A DNA stretch of 64,000 nucleotides, taken from NCBI GenBank assembly GCA_003021085.1, contig PXRE01000011.1:61526-125525 (forward strand). The letters are read 5' to 3'. Every line of letters begins with the position of its first letter. Within the stretch, counting starts at the first letter, position 1. This document shows, piece after piece, positions 34,682-45,272 of the stretch. Source of the DNA: Halobacteriales archaeon QS_1_68_20 (GTDB lineage Archaea; Halobacteriota; Halobacteria; Halobacteriales; PXRE01). The notes below the pieces were generated by a model. The model saw only the letters and a list, made by a program, of their open reading frames with translations. It did no database searches and had not been told where the DNA came from. The position numbers and the translations under genes are program-made.

Positions 34682-35998
34682 ATGCGATTACGTTATACTT
34701 GTCATGTGATTAAAATATTGGACGGTCGAGACGCAAGCACCGAATCGGAGCGTCAACACGGACGGGCGGGGACGACCTCGCGAGGGGGTCGATCACGTCG
34801 TGCGTTCCTCGCGAGTGCCGGGACCACCGCGGCCCTGGGGGTGGCGGGTTGCCTCGGCTCCGGCGGCGATACTGTCAAGGTCGGATTCGCAGTCGCCCAG
34901 TCCGGGGCCTACACGCTGCTCGGGGAGTCGGTCATCAATGGATTCAAGCTCCGCGTGGAGGAGGAACTCGACGGCCAGCTCGGTGGCCGCGACGTCGAGT
35001 TCGTCAGCCAGGACACCGAGGGTGACCCGGGAACGGGGTCGAGCATCGCCCAGGAGTTCATCACCCGCGAGGAGGTCGACGTCATCGTCGGATCCATCTC
35101 CGGGGCGGTGGCGTCCGCCATGCGGCCGGTGATCGAGGACCACGTCGACGATCTCGTCTGGCTGTGTCCGGTCGGCATCGGCTGGCAGTGGCCGATGGAC
35201 ACGCCGACAGACGATGTCAGCGTGTCCTGCACGTCGACGCAGTTCATCACCGGTGACGCCTACTACCAGCCGTCGGCGCCCATGGCGGACTTCGCCATCG
35301 AGAACCTCGGGGACTCCTGTGTCCTCGCGTTCGCGGACTACTCGGCCGGCTACCAGTACGGCGGCCTGTTCCGCAACCGGTTCGAGGAACTGGGCGGCGA
35401 CATCGCCGGGGAGGTCCCGGTCCCCGTGGGGACCGAAGACTACAAGCCGTACCTGCAGAACGTCGACACGAGCGCCGACTTCGTCTTCGGCATGTTCGCC
35501 GGGTCGGACGCGATCAACTTCGTCAAGCAGTTCCACGAGACGGGGCTCCACGAGGAACTGGACCTCTCCGGCGTGGGCTTCCTGGCCGAGGCCGACGCCC
35601 TCGGTGCCCAGGGTGACGCCGCCGTCGGCACGTACTCGGCGCTCCCCTACACCCCCGGCAAGGACACGGAGCGCAACCAGGAATTCGTCGAAGCCTATCA
35701 GGACGTCAACGACCGCGAGCCCAACGTGTACGCGTGTACGTCCTACGACGCCGCCCAGGTCGCGGACACCGCCATCGAGGAGGTCGGCGGGACCGACGCG
35801 AACGACATCGCCGACGTGATCCCCGGCATCGAGGTCGACAGTCCGCGGGGCTACTTCGAGATGACCGACTCGATGCCGTACCACCCCGTTCAGGACGTGG
35901 ACATCCGGCGCGTCGTGGCCACCGAGGGCGACGCTCCCCCGACGAACGAGGTCATCGACACCATCGAACGGGTGAAAGCCCCGTTCGACTGCGCCTGA
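34682..35998 (+). CDS. Periplasmic-type substrate-binding lipoprotein (LivK-like)
   Basis: The 438-residue protein has a Tat lipoprotein signal (RSRRAFLASAGTTAALGVAGC, lipidated Cys57) and a type I periplasmic-binding fold as in the Leu/Ile/Val- and urea/amide-binding proteins (KVGFAVAQSGAYTLLGESVI, VDVIVGSISGAVASAM). ATG 34682 lies very close to a TATA-like ATTATG, so a later start (for example GTG 34706) is possible. It would capture the substrate outside and deliver it to LivH/LivM. Confidence 0.85.
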   Translation: MRLRYTCHVIKILDGRDASTESERQHGRAGTTSRGGRSRRAFLASAGTTAALGVAGCLGSGGDTVKVGFAVAQSGAYTLLGESVINGFKLRVEEELDGQLGGRDVEFVSQDTEGDPGTGSSIAQEFITREEVDVIVGSISGAVASAMRPVIEDHVDDLVWLCPVGIGWQWPMDTPTDDVSVSCTSTQFITGDAYYQPSAPMADFAIENLGDSCVLAFADYSAGYQYGGLFRNRFEELGGDIAGEVPVPVGTEDYKPYLQNVDTSADFVFGMFAGSDAINFVKQFHETGLHEELDLSGVGFLAEADALGAQGDAAVGTYSALPYTPGKDTERNQEFVEAYQDVNDREPNVYACTSYDAAQVADTAIEEVGGTDANDIADVIPGIEVDSPRGYFEMTDSMPYHPVQDVDIRRVVATEGDAPPTNEVIDTIERVKAPFDCA

Positions 35999-36018
35999 GG
36001 GTCCGTCCGGGTGGATCT

Positions 36019-36900
36019 ATGGTGGGATTCGAGGCGCTCGTCCGCGCCACGATCCTCGGACTGCAGTTCGGCACGACGCTGGCGTTGCTCGTCGCCGGCC
36101 TGACGCTGGTGTTCGGGCTGATGGACGTCATCAACCTGGCCCACGGCTCGCTGTACATGCTGGGCGCGTACTTCGGGGTCACACTGGTCGACGCCGGCGG
36201 GAGCTTCTGGCTCGCGCTGGTGGTCGCGCCGGTGGCGGTCGGCGTGGTCGGCCTCCTGATGGAGGTGTTCACGCTCCGGCCGCTGTACGGACGGGAACCG
36301 CTGTACCAGATCCTCGTGACCCTGGGGCTGGCGTTCGTCGTCGAGGAGAGCGTCAAGGAGGTCTGGGGAACGAGCGCCCAGAACTTCGCGGCCCCCGCGG
36401 TGCTGGCCGGTTCGATCGACATCGCGGGCGTGACTTACTCGCAGTACCAGGCGTTCGTGTTGCTGTTCACGACGGTCCTGGTCGCAGCCATCTGGGTCGG
36501 ACTCGAACGCACGAACGTCGGCGTGCTCCTGCAGGCGACGGCCCACGATCCGGAGATGGTCGACGCCCTCGGGTTCGACGTCTCCCGGGTCTTCACCGGC
36601 GTGTTCGCGGTCTCGGCCGTGCTCGCCGGGCTGGCCGGGGTGTTGCTCGGTCCGGCCCGCGCCGTCACGCCGTCGATGTGGTTCAACGTCGTCCTCCTCG
36701 CGTTCGCCATCATCGTCATCGGCGGCCTCGGGAACTTCCGGGGGGCCATCGTCGCGTCGTTGTTGGTCGGCCTCCTGACCGGCTACGCCGCACTGCTGGT
36801 TCCCTCCTACACCGAACTGCTGGTGTTCGCGCTCATGGCCGTCGTGTTGCTCGTTCGACCGGCGGGCATCTTCGGGACGGCGACGGGTGATCCCGGATGA
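36019..36900 (+). CDS. ABC importer permease (LivH-like)
   Basis: From ATG 36019 the product has 293 residues and about eight helices; motifs VFGLMDVINLAHGSLYMLGA and GLGNFRGAIVASLLVGLLTG are hallmarks of LivH. The longer frame from 35734 runs inside the preceding gene and is rejected. The end overlaps LivM by four bases. Confidence 0.92.
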   Translation: MVGFEALVRATILGLQFGTTLALLVAGLTLVFGLMDVINLAHGSLYMLGAYFGVTLVDAGGSFWLALVVAPVAVGVVGLLMEVFTLRPLYGREPLYQILVTLGLAFVVEESVKEVWGTSAQNFAAPAVLAGSIDIAGVTYSQYQAFVLLFTTVLVAAIWVGLERTNVGVLLQATAHDPEMVDALGFDVSRVFTGVFAVSAVLAGLAGVLLGPARAVTPSMWFNVVLLAFAIIVIGGLGNFRGAIVASLLVGLLTGYAALLVPSYTELLVFALMAVVLLVRPAGIFGTATGDPG

Positions 36901-37979
36901 CGGTCCTCGACCGTCTCCTCGACCGGTCGGGCGCCCGGACCGACGAGGTGCTCGGACGGCGCGGTCGGGTGGCGCTCGTCCTCGTCTTCTGTGGGCTCGC
37001 CGTCGCCGGCCCGGTGATCGACGTGATCGCGACGTTCTGGCTCCACGTCCTCACGCGGGTCATGATCTTCGCGCTGTTCGCCATCAGCCTCGACCTGGTG
37101 TTCGGCTACACGGGCCTGCCGTCGTTCGGCCACGCGGCGATGTTCGGCGTCGGCGGCTACACGGTCGCGTTCGTCACGCTCGGGCCGACGCAGAACCTGC
37201 TCGTGACGATCGCCACGGCCGCCCTCGCCAGCGCCACCGTCGCGTTGCTCATCGGGTGGCTGAGCGTCAGGGGGACGGGGCTGTTCTTCGCGTTCCTGAC
37301 GCTGGCGTTCGCGCAGGTGCTGTACCTCGTTGCGTTCAACGACCTGCCGGCACAGCTGCTCGGCGCGGACAAGATCACCGGCGGGGACAACGGCCTGGTC
37401 GGCATTCCGGGTTACGAACTGTTCGGGGTCGAGTTCGGCGGGCTGTTCGAGTACTACTATCTCACCCTCGTCGTCGTGGGGATCTGCGTGGCACTCCTGA
37501 TCCGCATCGCCAACTCCGAGTTCGGCCGCGTCCTCCAGGGCATCCGCGAGAACGAGGACCGACTGACCGCGCTCGGGTACGACGTCACCCGCTACAAGGT
37601 GATCGCGTTCACGGTCAGCGGCACGTTCACGGGGGTCGCCGGGGCGCTGTACGCGCCACTGGTGCGGATCGCCCACCCCAGCCAGTTGTTCTGGCTGACC
37701 AGCGCCGACGGCATCATCATGATCCTCGTCGGCGGGATCGGGACGCTGTGGGGGCCGATGGTGGGGGCGGCGTTCATCACCGTCTTCGAGGAGTTCGCGA
37801 CGGTCGTCGGGAACTGGCACCTCTACCTCGGGGTCCTGTTCGTGACGATGGTGATCTTCCTCCCCGGCGGGATCGCCGGCGCGATATCGACCGTCGCCCG
37901 CTCGCCCCGCGAGGCCCTCTCGAACGCCCGCCGGGCGGGCCGACGGTACGTCCGGCGCGTCAGGGGCGACCGGCACTGA
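36897..37979 (+). CDS. ABC importer permease (LivM-like)
   Basis: The 360-residue membrane protein begins at ATG 36897 and has LivM motifs: SLDLVFGYTGLPSFGHAAMF, LRGIREN-like LQGIRENEDRLTALGYD, and GGIGTLWGPMVGAAFITVFE. It ends the importer operon. With LivH it forms the channel. The next gene is on the opposite strand, separated by 60 bases. Confidence 0.92.
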   Translation: MTVLDRLLDRSGARTDEVLGRRGRVALVLVFCGLAVAGPVIDVIATFWLHVLTRVMIFALFAISLDLVFGYTGLPSFGHAAMFGVGGYTVAFVTLGPTQNLLVTIATAALASATVALLIGWLSVRGTGLFFAFLTLAFAQVLYLVAFNDLPAQLLGADKITGGDNGLVGIPGYELFGVEFGGLFEYYYLTLVVVGICVALLIRIANSEFGRVLQGIRENEDRLTALGYDVTRYKVIAFTVSGTFTGVAGALYAPLVRIAHPSQLFWLTSADGIIMILVGGIGTLWGPMVGAAFITVFEEFATVVGNWHLYLGVLFVTMVIFLPGGIAGAISTVARSPREALSNARRAGRRYVRRVRGDRH

Positions 37980-38038
37980 GCCGCGACTCCCCTCCCCGCC
38001 GCTCTTGCCGTCCCCGGGGCGGGTCCCGTCCGGATCGG

Positions 38039-39034
38039 TCAGTCGAGGTTCAGCAGTATCGACCGGGCGTTGGCCCCGCGGACGTGCGCCGCGAGGTCGG
38101 GGTCCTCGAGGTGGGTGACCTGGTCGATCGACTCCGCGACGCTGTCGGCCGGTCCGAACGGGTAATCCGACCCCAGCAGGAGGCGGTCGCCGACGAGGTC
38201 CACCGCCATGTCCATCGCACCGGGGAACGACAGCGCGGTGTCGTACCAGAAGTCCTCCAGGTACCGTTCCGGTGGCTTCTCCAGAGGATGGACGGCCCCG
38301 CGCTCGAACTCGGGGTCGTCGGGATCGTAGAGGGCGGCGAGCCGTTTCACCAGGTACGGCAGGGCCCCACCGAGGTGCGAGAGGACGATATTCAGGTCCC
38401 GGTACCGCTCCAGGACCCCGGAGAACACCATCCTGGTCGCCGCCAGCGTCGTGTCGAACGGGAACCCGATCATGCTCTCGAGGTAGAAGTCGTCCATCCG
38501 GTCGGCACCGCCGGGGTTCGCCGGGTGAACGAAGATCGGGACGCCGAGGTCGTCGGCGCGCTCGAAGAACGGTGCGAACGACTCGTCGGTGAGGTAACGC
38601 CCGAAGACGTTCGTGTCGAGCACGATCCCGTGCAGGCCGAGCGTCTCGACGCTGCGTTGCAGTTCCTCGACGGCGTCGTCGACGCTGACCAGCGGGATGC
38701 TGGCGAACCCCAGGAGCCTGTCGGGGTGCTGCTGGCAGGCGTCCGCCAGGTGGTCGTTCACGATCGACGAGAACGCGGCGTGGATCTCCGGCCGTTTCAG
38801 GTGCCGCTCGTCGACGAACTCCCCCGGCGCCGGGAACGACAGCACCGCCCGCTCCAGGCCCCACTCGTCCATCATCTGGACGCGCTCGGCCGGTTCCTCC
38901 GTCGAGAGTCCGACCTCGTCGGACTCGTAGTACCGTGACATCGACGCCTCGGGGCCGATTCGGTCGGTCAGCATCGCGTCTAGCTCCGCCATCATCGACT
39001 CGCCGAAGTAGTGGTGGTGGACGTCGACCGTCAT
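38039..39034 (-). CDS. ACMSD-like amidohydrolase/decarboxylase
   Basis: From ATG 39034 the protein has 331 residues of the amidohydrolase_2 fold related to aminocarboxymuconate-semialdehyde decarboxylase: MTVDVHHHYFGE supplies the HxH metal ligands, FVHPANPGG a third His, NIVLSHLGGALPYL a fourth and GSDYPFG the Asp. Such enzymes decarboxylate or hydrolyse aromatic ring products. It converges with the Liv-type operon, so that importer could carry an aromatic or amide compound (inference). The longer frame from 39067 starts within the promoter-like AATAAACC stretch. Confidence 0.82.
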   Translation of the reverse strand: MTVDVHHHYFGESMMAELDAMLTDRIGPEASMSRYYESDEVGLSTEEPAERVQMMDEWGLERAVLSFPAPGEFVDERHLKRPEIHAAFSSIVNDHLADACQQHPDRLLGFASIPLVSVDDAVEELQRSVETLGLHGIVLDTNVFGRYLTDESFAPFFERADDLGVPIFVHPANPGGADRMDDFYLESMIGFPFDTTLAATRMVFSGVLERYRDLNIVLSHLGGALPYLVKRLAALYDPDDPEFERGAVHPLEKPPERYLEDFWYDTALSFPGAMDMAVDLVGDRLLLGSDYPFGPADSVAESIDQVTHLEDPDLAAHVRGANARSILLNLD

Positions 39035-39127
39035 CTCTGGTTTATTATATTTCAGAAGATAATACATTTTCCCCGTCGGGGGCTGAACCGACGGTCGAAA
39101 GCGGTCCGGTGACCCGGCCGCCCGCGG

Positions 39128-41059
39128 TCAACGGTCGAGTAGCCGCCGCGAGAGAACCGCGACGATGGCGACCAGCGAGATGCCGACCCCGAAACCCGGG
39201 GTGGATTCGTCCTCGGTGGGCTGGGTGTACGGCGTGGGGGTACAGGTCGGCCGCTTGTCGCTCATCGCGGCGAAGACGTGGTAGTCGACGAACCGGAACG
39301 AGACGAGGCTGGTGTCCGTGTCCGAGTGGTTGACCAGGCCGACGTACTTCTGTGACTCGAGGTGAACCGGGTCGAACCGTTGCGGGTCGATGGTCTCCGT
39401 CGTGTAGCCCCGCTCGTCTTCCCCGACGTTGGGACGCCAGGCGCCGGACTCCTGGGGGTCCTCGCCCGCGCTGAACCGCCAGACCTGGAGGTCGGTTTCG
39501 TAGTTGCAGTTGAGGTCGGCGTCCTCGTAGTAAATCTTCAGCGAGTCCATGTTGGCGCCGGCGCTCGTTCCCTGCGGCGTCTCTTTCGCCGGCCGGACCC
39601 GGACGTACTTCCGTATCTGGGCCTTTTCGCTGACGTTCATGATCTCGACCAGGTCGCGTTCGGCGTCGGTCAGCGCCGTTTGGACGTCGGGGTCGAGCAC
39701 GGGGTTGGGCGTATCGAGGGAGTCCGAGATGCCGGAGTTGCCGGAATCGTCGGTGGAGTCGTCGCCGACCTCGTTGGGGTTCGGACCGTCCGGCGGCTTC
39801 GTCGTCGTGTCGATCACGACGCCCCCGGTGTTGTGGAACGCGACGGTGATCGCGTTCCCGGAGGAACCGATGGTGAGCGCAGAGGCGTGGTTCACCCCGC
39901 TACCACCGGCGTAGAAGGCCGCCTTCCCGTTGTCGACCGCCGACACGTCGATGAAGTCGTTGCCGCCGGAGTTCTCGATCGCGATGCCGTAATCCTGGTT
40001 GTCCTCGACGTCGTTGTGGAAGAACCCGTTGAAGTGGCTGGCCGACGCGACGTAGGTTCCGTTGGCCAGATTGTTCGTCACCGTGTTGTTGTGGATCTCG
40101 TTTTTGGTGGAACTGACCAGTTCGATGCCGTCGTAATTACTCTCCACGACGTTTTTGTCGCCGATCTCGTTCCCGTCGGACCCGTAGAGGTAGATGCCGG
40201 CGTCCGAATTGCTCCTGACCTCGTTGCCGCTCACGACGTTCTCCGTGGCGCCGTCGAGTTCGATGCCGTGCTTGCTGTTGTCGACGACGACGTTGTCCGT
40301 CACCTCGTTGTCGAAGCCAGTCACGACGCTGATGCCGCTGTGCTGGTTGCCCTGGACGTGGTTGTTCGCGACGGTGTTGTCGTCGGTGCGCACCTCGACG
40401 CCGTCCCGGTCGTTGGACTCGAACTCGTTGTTGCGGATCTCGGTCTCGATCGCTCCGGTTTCGACGACGATGCCGTTGTGGTGGCTCCCTCTCACCGTGT
40501 TGTCGCGGACCTCGTTGTTCCGGGACTGGCTACTGATCCGGATCCCGTCGCCGCTGGACCGTTCGACGGTGTTACCCTCGACGAGGTGTCTCTGCCCGCC
40601 GACGACGTCGATTCCCGTAGTGACGTCGCGTATCTCGTTGTTCCTGATCACGCCGTCGGCCGCGTGGTCGTACTGGATCCCGGTCCGGGGCTTGCCCGAC
40701 CCCAGCTCCACGACGACGTTCTCGACGGTAACGTCGTCGACCTCCACCCGGACGGCGGTATCGTGGAGGCTGATCACGTGGTTGGCTCCGTCGAAGGTGA
40801 CGCCTCTGGCGGTTATCACGATGCAACTATCCCTCGCGTTCGGGTGACTCTGGCTACCGAAGTCTGTCAGGTCCTCCGTGAGGGTGTAGGTCCCGGACGA
40901 ATCGATAGTCTGGCACCGGTCCAGCGATCCGGTGGTTGCGGCCGACACGCCGATTCCGGCCTGGAGCGCCGACCCGACGACCAGCAGCGACAGGGCCAGG
41001 CCCGCCAGCGACCGCATCCACGGTGCACGCGCCGTGGAACTCCGGTCACGTCCCCTCAT
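39128..41059 (-). CDS. Surface beta-helix (NosD-like) protein with PGF-CTERM anchor
   Basis: From ATG 41059 the protein has 643 residues. A signal peptide (LAGLALSLLVVGSALQAG) leads into many NEVRDNTVRG-type turns of a right-handed parallel beta-helix (about residues 60-390), as in NosD and carbohydrate-binding surface proteins. The end is TPGFGVGISLVAIVAVL followed by RR: the PGF-CTERM signal cleaved and lipid-anchored by archaeosortase A. The start is uncertain; the long frame opens at 41209, and an AT-rich promoter there favours a later start. It likely sits in the S-layer. Confidence 0.85.
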   Translation of the reverse strand: MRGRDRSSTARAPWMRSLAGLALSLLVVGSALQAGIGVSAATTGSLDRCQTIDSSGTYTLTEDLTDFGSQSHPNARDSCIVITARGVTFDGANHVISLHDTAVRVEVDDVTVENVVVELGSGKPRTGIQYDHAADGVIRNNEIRDVTTGIDVVGGQRHLVEGNTVERSSGDGIRISSQSRNNEVRDNTVRGSHHNGIVVETGAIETEIRNNEFESNDRDGVEVRTDDNTVANNHVQGNQHSGISVVTGFDNEVTDNVVVDNSKHGIELDGATENVVSGNEVRSNSDAGIYLYGSDGNEIGDKNVVESNYDGIELVSSTKNEIHNNTVTNNLANGTYVASASHFNGFFHNDVEDNQDYGIAIENSGGNDFIDVSAVDNGKAAFYAGGSGVNHASALTIGSSGNAITVAFHNTGGVVIDTTTKPPDGPNPNEVGDDSTDDSGNSGISDSLDTPNPVLDPDVQTALTDAERDLVEIMNVSEKAQIRKYVRVRPAKETPQGTSAGANMDSLKIYYEDADLNCNYETDLQVWRFSAGEDPQESGAWRPNVGEDERGYTTETIDPQRFDPVHLESQKYVGLVNHSDTDTSLVSFRFVDYHVFAAMSDKRPTCTPTPYTQPTEDESTPGFGVGISLVAIVAVLSRRLLDR

Positions 41060-41328
41060 CGTCGGCCGTCGTAGCGTCGACGGTCGATTCCCGCTGCTGT
41101 CGGCGTCTGCGGTCGTTCCCGCCACTCCCCCGGAGCGCACCGAACACTCCCGGAACGGCACAGGATGTCGCTCGAACCCATGTTGATCCGTAGACAGTAT
41201 CGGATCCATTAAAAATAGACGCTACGTACGTAGTGCCAGGGCGAGTATCCCATCGAGGTCGGGCGCCAGGTGTACAGTATCTCCCCAAGCGAATCGGTAA
41301 AGTAGGTCAAGCGCCGAAGGTCTCCACC

Positions 41329-43392
41329 GTGAGCGACGCAAACACGGGGCCGCTCTCCCCGGACCGACCGGACGTCGATCAGCCGTTCCGGGTCGACGCG
41401 CCGTTCGACCCGGCGGGCGACCAACCGGACGCGATCGAGCAACTGGCGTCGGGGTTCCGCCAGGGGATGGAGAAACAGACCCTCCTGGGCGTGACGGGGT
41501 CGGGCAAGACCAACACCGTCTCGTGGGTGATCGAGGAGATCCAGAAACCCACCCTCGTCATCGCCCACAACAAGACCCTGGCCGCCCAGCTGTACGAGGA
41601 GTTCCGGGAACTGTTCCCCGACAACGCCGTCGAGTACTTCGTCTCCTACTACGACTACTACCAGCCGGAGGCCTACGTCGAGCAGACGGACAAGTACATC
41701 GAGAAAGACGCCTCCATCAACGACGAGATCGACAAACTCAGACACTCCGCGACCCGCTCGCTGTTGACCCGCGAGGACGTGATCGTCGTCGCCTCCGTCT
41801 CGGCCATCTACGGCCTCGGTGACCCCACCAACTACGAGGGGATGTCCCTCCGACTGGCGGTCGGCCAGGAGATCGACCGCGACGAACTGCTCGGCCGCCT
41901 CGTGGACCTCAACTACGAGCGCAACGACGTCGACTTCACGCAGGGTACCTTCCGCGTGCGCGGGGACACCGTCGAGATCTTCCCGATGTACGGCCGCTAC
42001 GCCGTCCGCGTCGAACTGTGGGGCGACGAGATCGACCGGATGGTCAAACTCGACCCGCTCGAGGGCGAGGTCAAGAGCGAGGAACCCGCGGTCCTCGTCC
42101 ACCCGGCGGAGCACTACTCGATCCCCGAGACGACGATGGAGCAGGCCATCAGCGAGATCGAGGCCGACCTGGAGGATCGGATCGGGTACTTCGAGCGCCA
42201 GGGCGACCTCGTGGCCGCCCAGCGGATCGATGAGCGCACGACGTTCGACCTGGAGATGCTCCGGGAGGCGGGCTACTGCTCGGGAATCGAGAACTACTCG
42301 GTGTACCTCAGCGACCGCGAACCCGGGGACCCGCCGTACACGCTACTTGACTACTTCCCCGACGACTTCCTGACGGTCATCGACGAGTCCCACCAGACGG
42401 TCCCCCAGATCAAGGGCCAGTACGAGGGCGACAAGAGCCGGAAGGACTCGCTGGTCGAGAACGGCTTCCGCCTGCCTACCAGTTACGACAACCGCCCGCT
42501 CACCTTCGAGGAGTTCGAGGAGAAGACCGACCGGACGCTGTACGTCTCGGCCACCCCGGCCGACTACGAACGCGAGCAGAGCGAGCAGAGCGTCGAGCAG
42601 ATCGTCCGGCCGACCCACCTGGTCGACCCCGCCATCGAGGTCGCCGAGGCCACCGGCCAGGTGGACGACCTCATGCGCCGGATCGACGAGACGCCCGACG
42701 ACGAGCGCGTGCTGGTGACGACCCTGACCAAGCGGATGGCCGAGGACCTCACCGAGTACCTCGAAGAACACGGCGTCGACGTCGCGTACATGCACGACGA
42801 GACCGACACCCTGGAACGGCACGAACTCGTCCGGTCGCTCAGGCTGGGCGAGATACAGGTCCTCGTCGGCATCAACCTGCTTCGGGAGGGCCTGGACATC
42901 CCCGAGGTGAGCCTCGTCGCCATCCTCGACGCCGACCAGGAGGGGTTCCTCCGGTCGGAGACGACGCTCGTCCAGACGATGGGACGGGCGGCCCGCAACG
43001 TCAACGGCCAGGTGGTGCTGTACGCCGACGAGGTCAGCGACGCAATGGAGTCGGCCATCGATGAGACCCGCCGACGCCGGCAGATCCAGCGGGAGTTCAA
43101 CGAGGAGCACGGCCTCGAACCGACGACCATCGAGAAGGCCATCGGCGAGACCAGCCTCCCGGGCGCCGAGACGGACACCTCCGGGGTCGCGGGCGAGGCC
43201 CCCGACGACGCCGAGGAGGCCGCGCGCTACGTGGAGGAACTGCAACGGCGGATGCAGGAGGCCGCCGACAACCTCGAGTTCGAACTCGCCGCGGACATCC
43301 GCGACCGCATCCGCGAACTGCGCGAGGAACACGACCTCGGCGGCGAAGTCGACGACGCCGGGATCGCCCCCGACCCCGACGCGGAGTTCTAG
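41329..43392 (+). CDS. uvrB: UvrABC excinuclease subunit B
   Basis: From GTG 41329 the protein has 687 residues with Walker A GVTGSGKT at 54-61, beta-hairpin region [29 protein letters not shown] as motif II, a [20 protein letters not shown] helicase motif, and a C-terminal UVR motif. It is the damage-verification helicase of nucleotide excision repair. The upstream frame to 41233 is not coding-like. uvrC follows 2 kb downstream on the other strand; no uvrA is in the window. Its stop shares four bases (CTAG) with the convergent gene. Confidence 0.95.
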   Translation: MSDANTGPLSPDRPDVDQPFRVDAPFDPAGDQPDAIEQLASGFRQGMEKQTLLGVTGSGKTNTVSWVIEEIQKPTLVIAHNKTLAAQLYEEFRELFPDNAVEYFVSYYDYYQPEAYVEQTDKYIEKDASINDEIDKLRHSATRSLLTREDVIVVASVSAIYGLGDPTNYEGMSLRLAVGQEIDRDELLGRLVDLNYERNDVDFTQGTFRVRGDTVEIFPMYGRYAVRVELWGDEIDRMVKLDPLEGEVKSEEPAVLVHPAEHYSIPETTMEQAISEIEADLEDRIGYFERQGDLVAAQRIDERTTFDLEMLREAGYCSGIENYSVYLSDREPGDPPYTLLDYFPDDFLTVIDESHQTVPQIKGQYEGDKSRKDSLVENGFRLPTSYDNRPLTFEEFEEKTDRTLYVSATPADYEREQSEQSVEQIVRPTHLVDPAIEVAEATGQVDDLMRRIDETPDDERVLVTTLTKRMAEDLTEYLEEHGVDVAYMHDETDTLERHELVRSLRLGEIQVLVGINLLREGLDIPEVSLVAILDADQEGFLRSETTLVQTMGRAARNVNGQVVLYADEVSDAMESAIDETRRRRQIQREFNEEHGLEPTTIEKAIGETSLPGAETDTSGVAGEAPDDAEEAARYVEELQRRMQEAADNLEFELAADIRDRIRELREEHDLGGEVDDAGIAPDPDAEF

Positions 43393-43775
43393 CGGTTCGA
43401 ACGAGGGCCGCCGGCCCGTTCGGGGTCGCGCCGGACGGCGACGCCGAACACGCCCCCGACGGCGACGGCGACTCCGCCGGCGACCGTCAGGTAGAGTCCG
43501 TCGCCCGAGTTCGCGAGCGCGCCGGGATCCGGTAGCGAGGTGAGCGCGACAAGCACCGTCAGCACACCGAGGCCCAGGACAGCGAGGTGAATCTCGCGCT
43601 CCCAGTCGCCCGTGGTGACGAGAACGACGGTCAGTGCCGCGAACAGGGCCACGAAGATGCCGTCGCCAGCGATCGCGACTCCTCCCGACGACCACGGCAG
43701 GAAGGTGCCGAAGACGACCAGCAGCGCCCCGCCCATCGTTACCTTCTCGCCCGTCTCCAGTTCGTCGCCGTTCAT
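43389..43775 (-). CDS. Four-helix membrane protein, paralogue A
   Basis: The 128-residue product starts at ATG 43775 ([20 protein letters not shown]), with four hydrophobic helices and a short charged C-terminus. The opening [20 protein letters not shown] recurs in paralogue B. Two more paralogues lie 0.3-1.2 kb away on the same strand. A promoter-like CTTAAT box lies upstream. Function unknown. Confidence 0.72.
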   Translation of the reverse strand: MNGDELETGEKVTMGGALLVVFGTFLPWSSGGVAIAGDGIFVALFAALTVVLVTTGDWEREIHLAVLGLGVLTVLVALTSLPDPGALANSGDGLYLTVAGGVAVAVGGVFGVAVRRDPERAGGPRSNR

Positions 43776-44050
43776 CGGAAGGTCAAAATTTCCTCGGGGA
43801 ATTAAGTTTACCGGTGTCATGGGCTAGGATGTCGTAACAAATTGCCCGGTACGGTTGTTGTAGTCGTAGGTTTATCCGGAAGTAGGTGGTGCGTTCGTAA
43901 GGCCGGTTTTCCGACTCCCTGGGGCAGGCGTGAACCGTTCACGTCCGGCGGGCGGTTCCCGTCGGTGGACCGACCCTGGTCTACGGGCACGACGGGCGAC
44001 CAGGAATCGTGCTCGTGGCGAAGTCCGTCACCCCGAGGTGTCGACTGCGC

Positions 44051-44491
44051 CTAGTCGGCCGGTTGCGTCGGCTGGGTCTCCGTGTCGTCGCCAAAGTACC
44101 CGAGCGCACCGCCGGCGGTGATGGCGACGCCGCCGATCAGCGTCAGGTAGACGCCCACGGCCGGGCTGACCACTTCGCTGACGATCTGGTTCCCGAACTC
44201 GGAGCCGGTGTCGATGCCGGCAGCCGGGTCCGTCACGTACATGAGGCCGATGCCCGCGACGAGGACGCCGAGCGCGAGCGTCGCGAGCTGGTCGACGTTC
44301 TCCCACTCGCGAGCGACAACGATGCCGGCGACGATGGCCCCCATGATGAGCGTGAACGTGCCGTCGCCGTCGATTCCGCTCACCGACCCGAGCGCGCCGA
44401 GCGTGATCCACGGCAGGAACGCGGCGACGATCGTAATTGCGGCTCCACCGAGCGATACCTTTTCACCTTGCCCCATCTGGTCGAAGTCCAT
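44051..44491 (-). CDS. Four-helix membrane protein, paralogue B
   Basis: The 146-residue product (MDFDQMGQGEKVSLGGAAIT) has the same GEKVxxGG start and four-helix pattern as its neighbours, including a FLPW turn after the first helix and a LALGVLVAGIGLMYVTDPAA third/fourth helix. The 275-base gap to paralogue A holds nothing recognisable. The family is common in halophiles and uncharacterised. Confidence 0.72.
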   Translation of the reverse strand: MDFDQMGQGEKVSLGGAAITIVAAFLPWITLGALGSVSGIDGDGTFTLIMGAIVAGIVVAREWENVDQLATLALGVLVAGIGLMYVTDPAAGIDTGSEFGNQIVSEVVSPAVGVYLTLIGGVAITAGGALGYFGDDTETQPTQPAD

Positions 44492-44567
44492 GCCACCGGA
44501 AAGTCACCCGACCAGGTGTTAAACATGGTGGCCCGACTCCGTACGGCGGTAAGCGGGGGCGTCAGCG

Positions 44568-44981
44568 TCAGGTCGTGGCTTCCGCGTTGCCGCCCTGGAC
44601 GGTGAACGACGAGAAGCCGATGGCGCCGCCGGTGACGATGAACGCCGCAGACGCCATCGTGGCGTACAGGCCCCAGCCCGGCCAGACCATCAGGCCGAGC
44701 GTCCCCATGTTCCAGTACGTCTCCAGGCCGACGACGAAGATGAACACGCCGATGAAGGCGTTCGAGGCGTGGACGACGCGGCCGTCGATCCTGAACAGCG
44801 CGATGGCCGCGACCAGCAGGCCGAGGCCGAGGGTGACGACGCCGTTGGCCTCCAGTCCGTTTATCGAGTTGTTCATCAAGGTCGCCCACGGCAGTACCGA
44901 TCCGACGACGGCGAGCACCGCGCCGAAGAACGTCATTCCTTCCGCCCGTCCCAGGTTCCTGGGATCTAGGTTCAGTTCCAT
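44568..44981 (-). CDS. Four-helix membrane protein, paralogue C
   Basis: From ATG 44981 the product has 137 residues (MELNLDPRNLGRAEGMTFFG) with four helices and a VLPW motif after the first, matching paralogues A and B. An AATTTAATACGG TATA box lies about 30 bases upstream, supporting a short or absent leader and this start over the TTG at 44990. Confidence 0.72.
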   Translation of the reverse strand: MELNLDPRNLGRAEGMTFFGAVLAVVGSVLPWATLMNNSINGLEANGVVTLGLGLLVAAIALFRIDGRVVHASNAFIGVFIFVVGLETYWNMGTLGLMVWPGWGLYATMASAAFIVTGGAIGFSSFTVQGGNAEATT

Positions 44982-45034
44982 AGTTTGCAATTCTATACGA
45001 TACCGTATTAAATTTGACGCCTAGTTGATGGGAA

Positions 45035-45265
45035 ATGTGGGGCGGTGCTACGCCTCCTGCCCCCGAGAGATGTCCAAATTATTACCCCGGGGAACTAGAT
45101 AAATTTTTTAAAAGATCATTTCAACGTCCGGTTCGGACCCCCGTCGTGGAGGCGGGGACCAGGGCGTACGAAGCCTGTACCGGCTACGACGGGACACAGT
45201 ACTACTACGTCGCCGACGAGAACGGGGCCGGGTACGTGACCCGGGACGCGCTGGAACCCTGCTGA
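45035..45265 (+). CDS. Small hypothetical protein, possibly a gene end
   Basis: The frame ends EACTGYDGTQYYYVADENGA then GYVTRDALEPC, which looks like true protein, whereas its first 30 residues cross an AT-rich stretch (AACTAGATAAATTTTTTAAA) resembling a promoter or junction. It may be the 3' remnant of a truncated gene fused by chance to upstream DNA. It converges with uvrC, seven bases away. Family unknown. Confidence 0.35.
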   Translation: MWGGATPPAPERCPNYYPGELDKFFKRSFQRPVRTPVVEAGTRAYEACTGYDGTQYYYVADENGAGYVTRDALEPC

Positions 45266-45272
45266 GGGCCCC

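Noticed and set aside
34682-34757. Choosing a later start for the LivK-like protein
   Set aside because: Promoter position suggests it, but no candidate codon is clearly better; the longest ATG start was kept and flagged.
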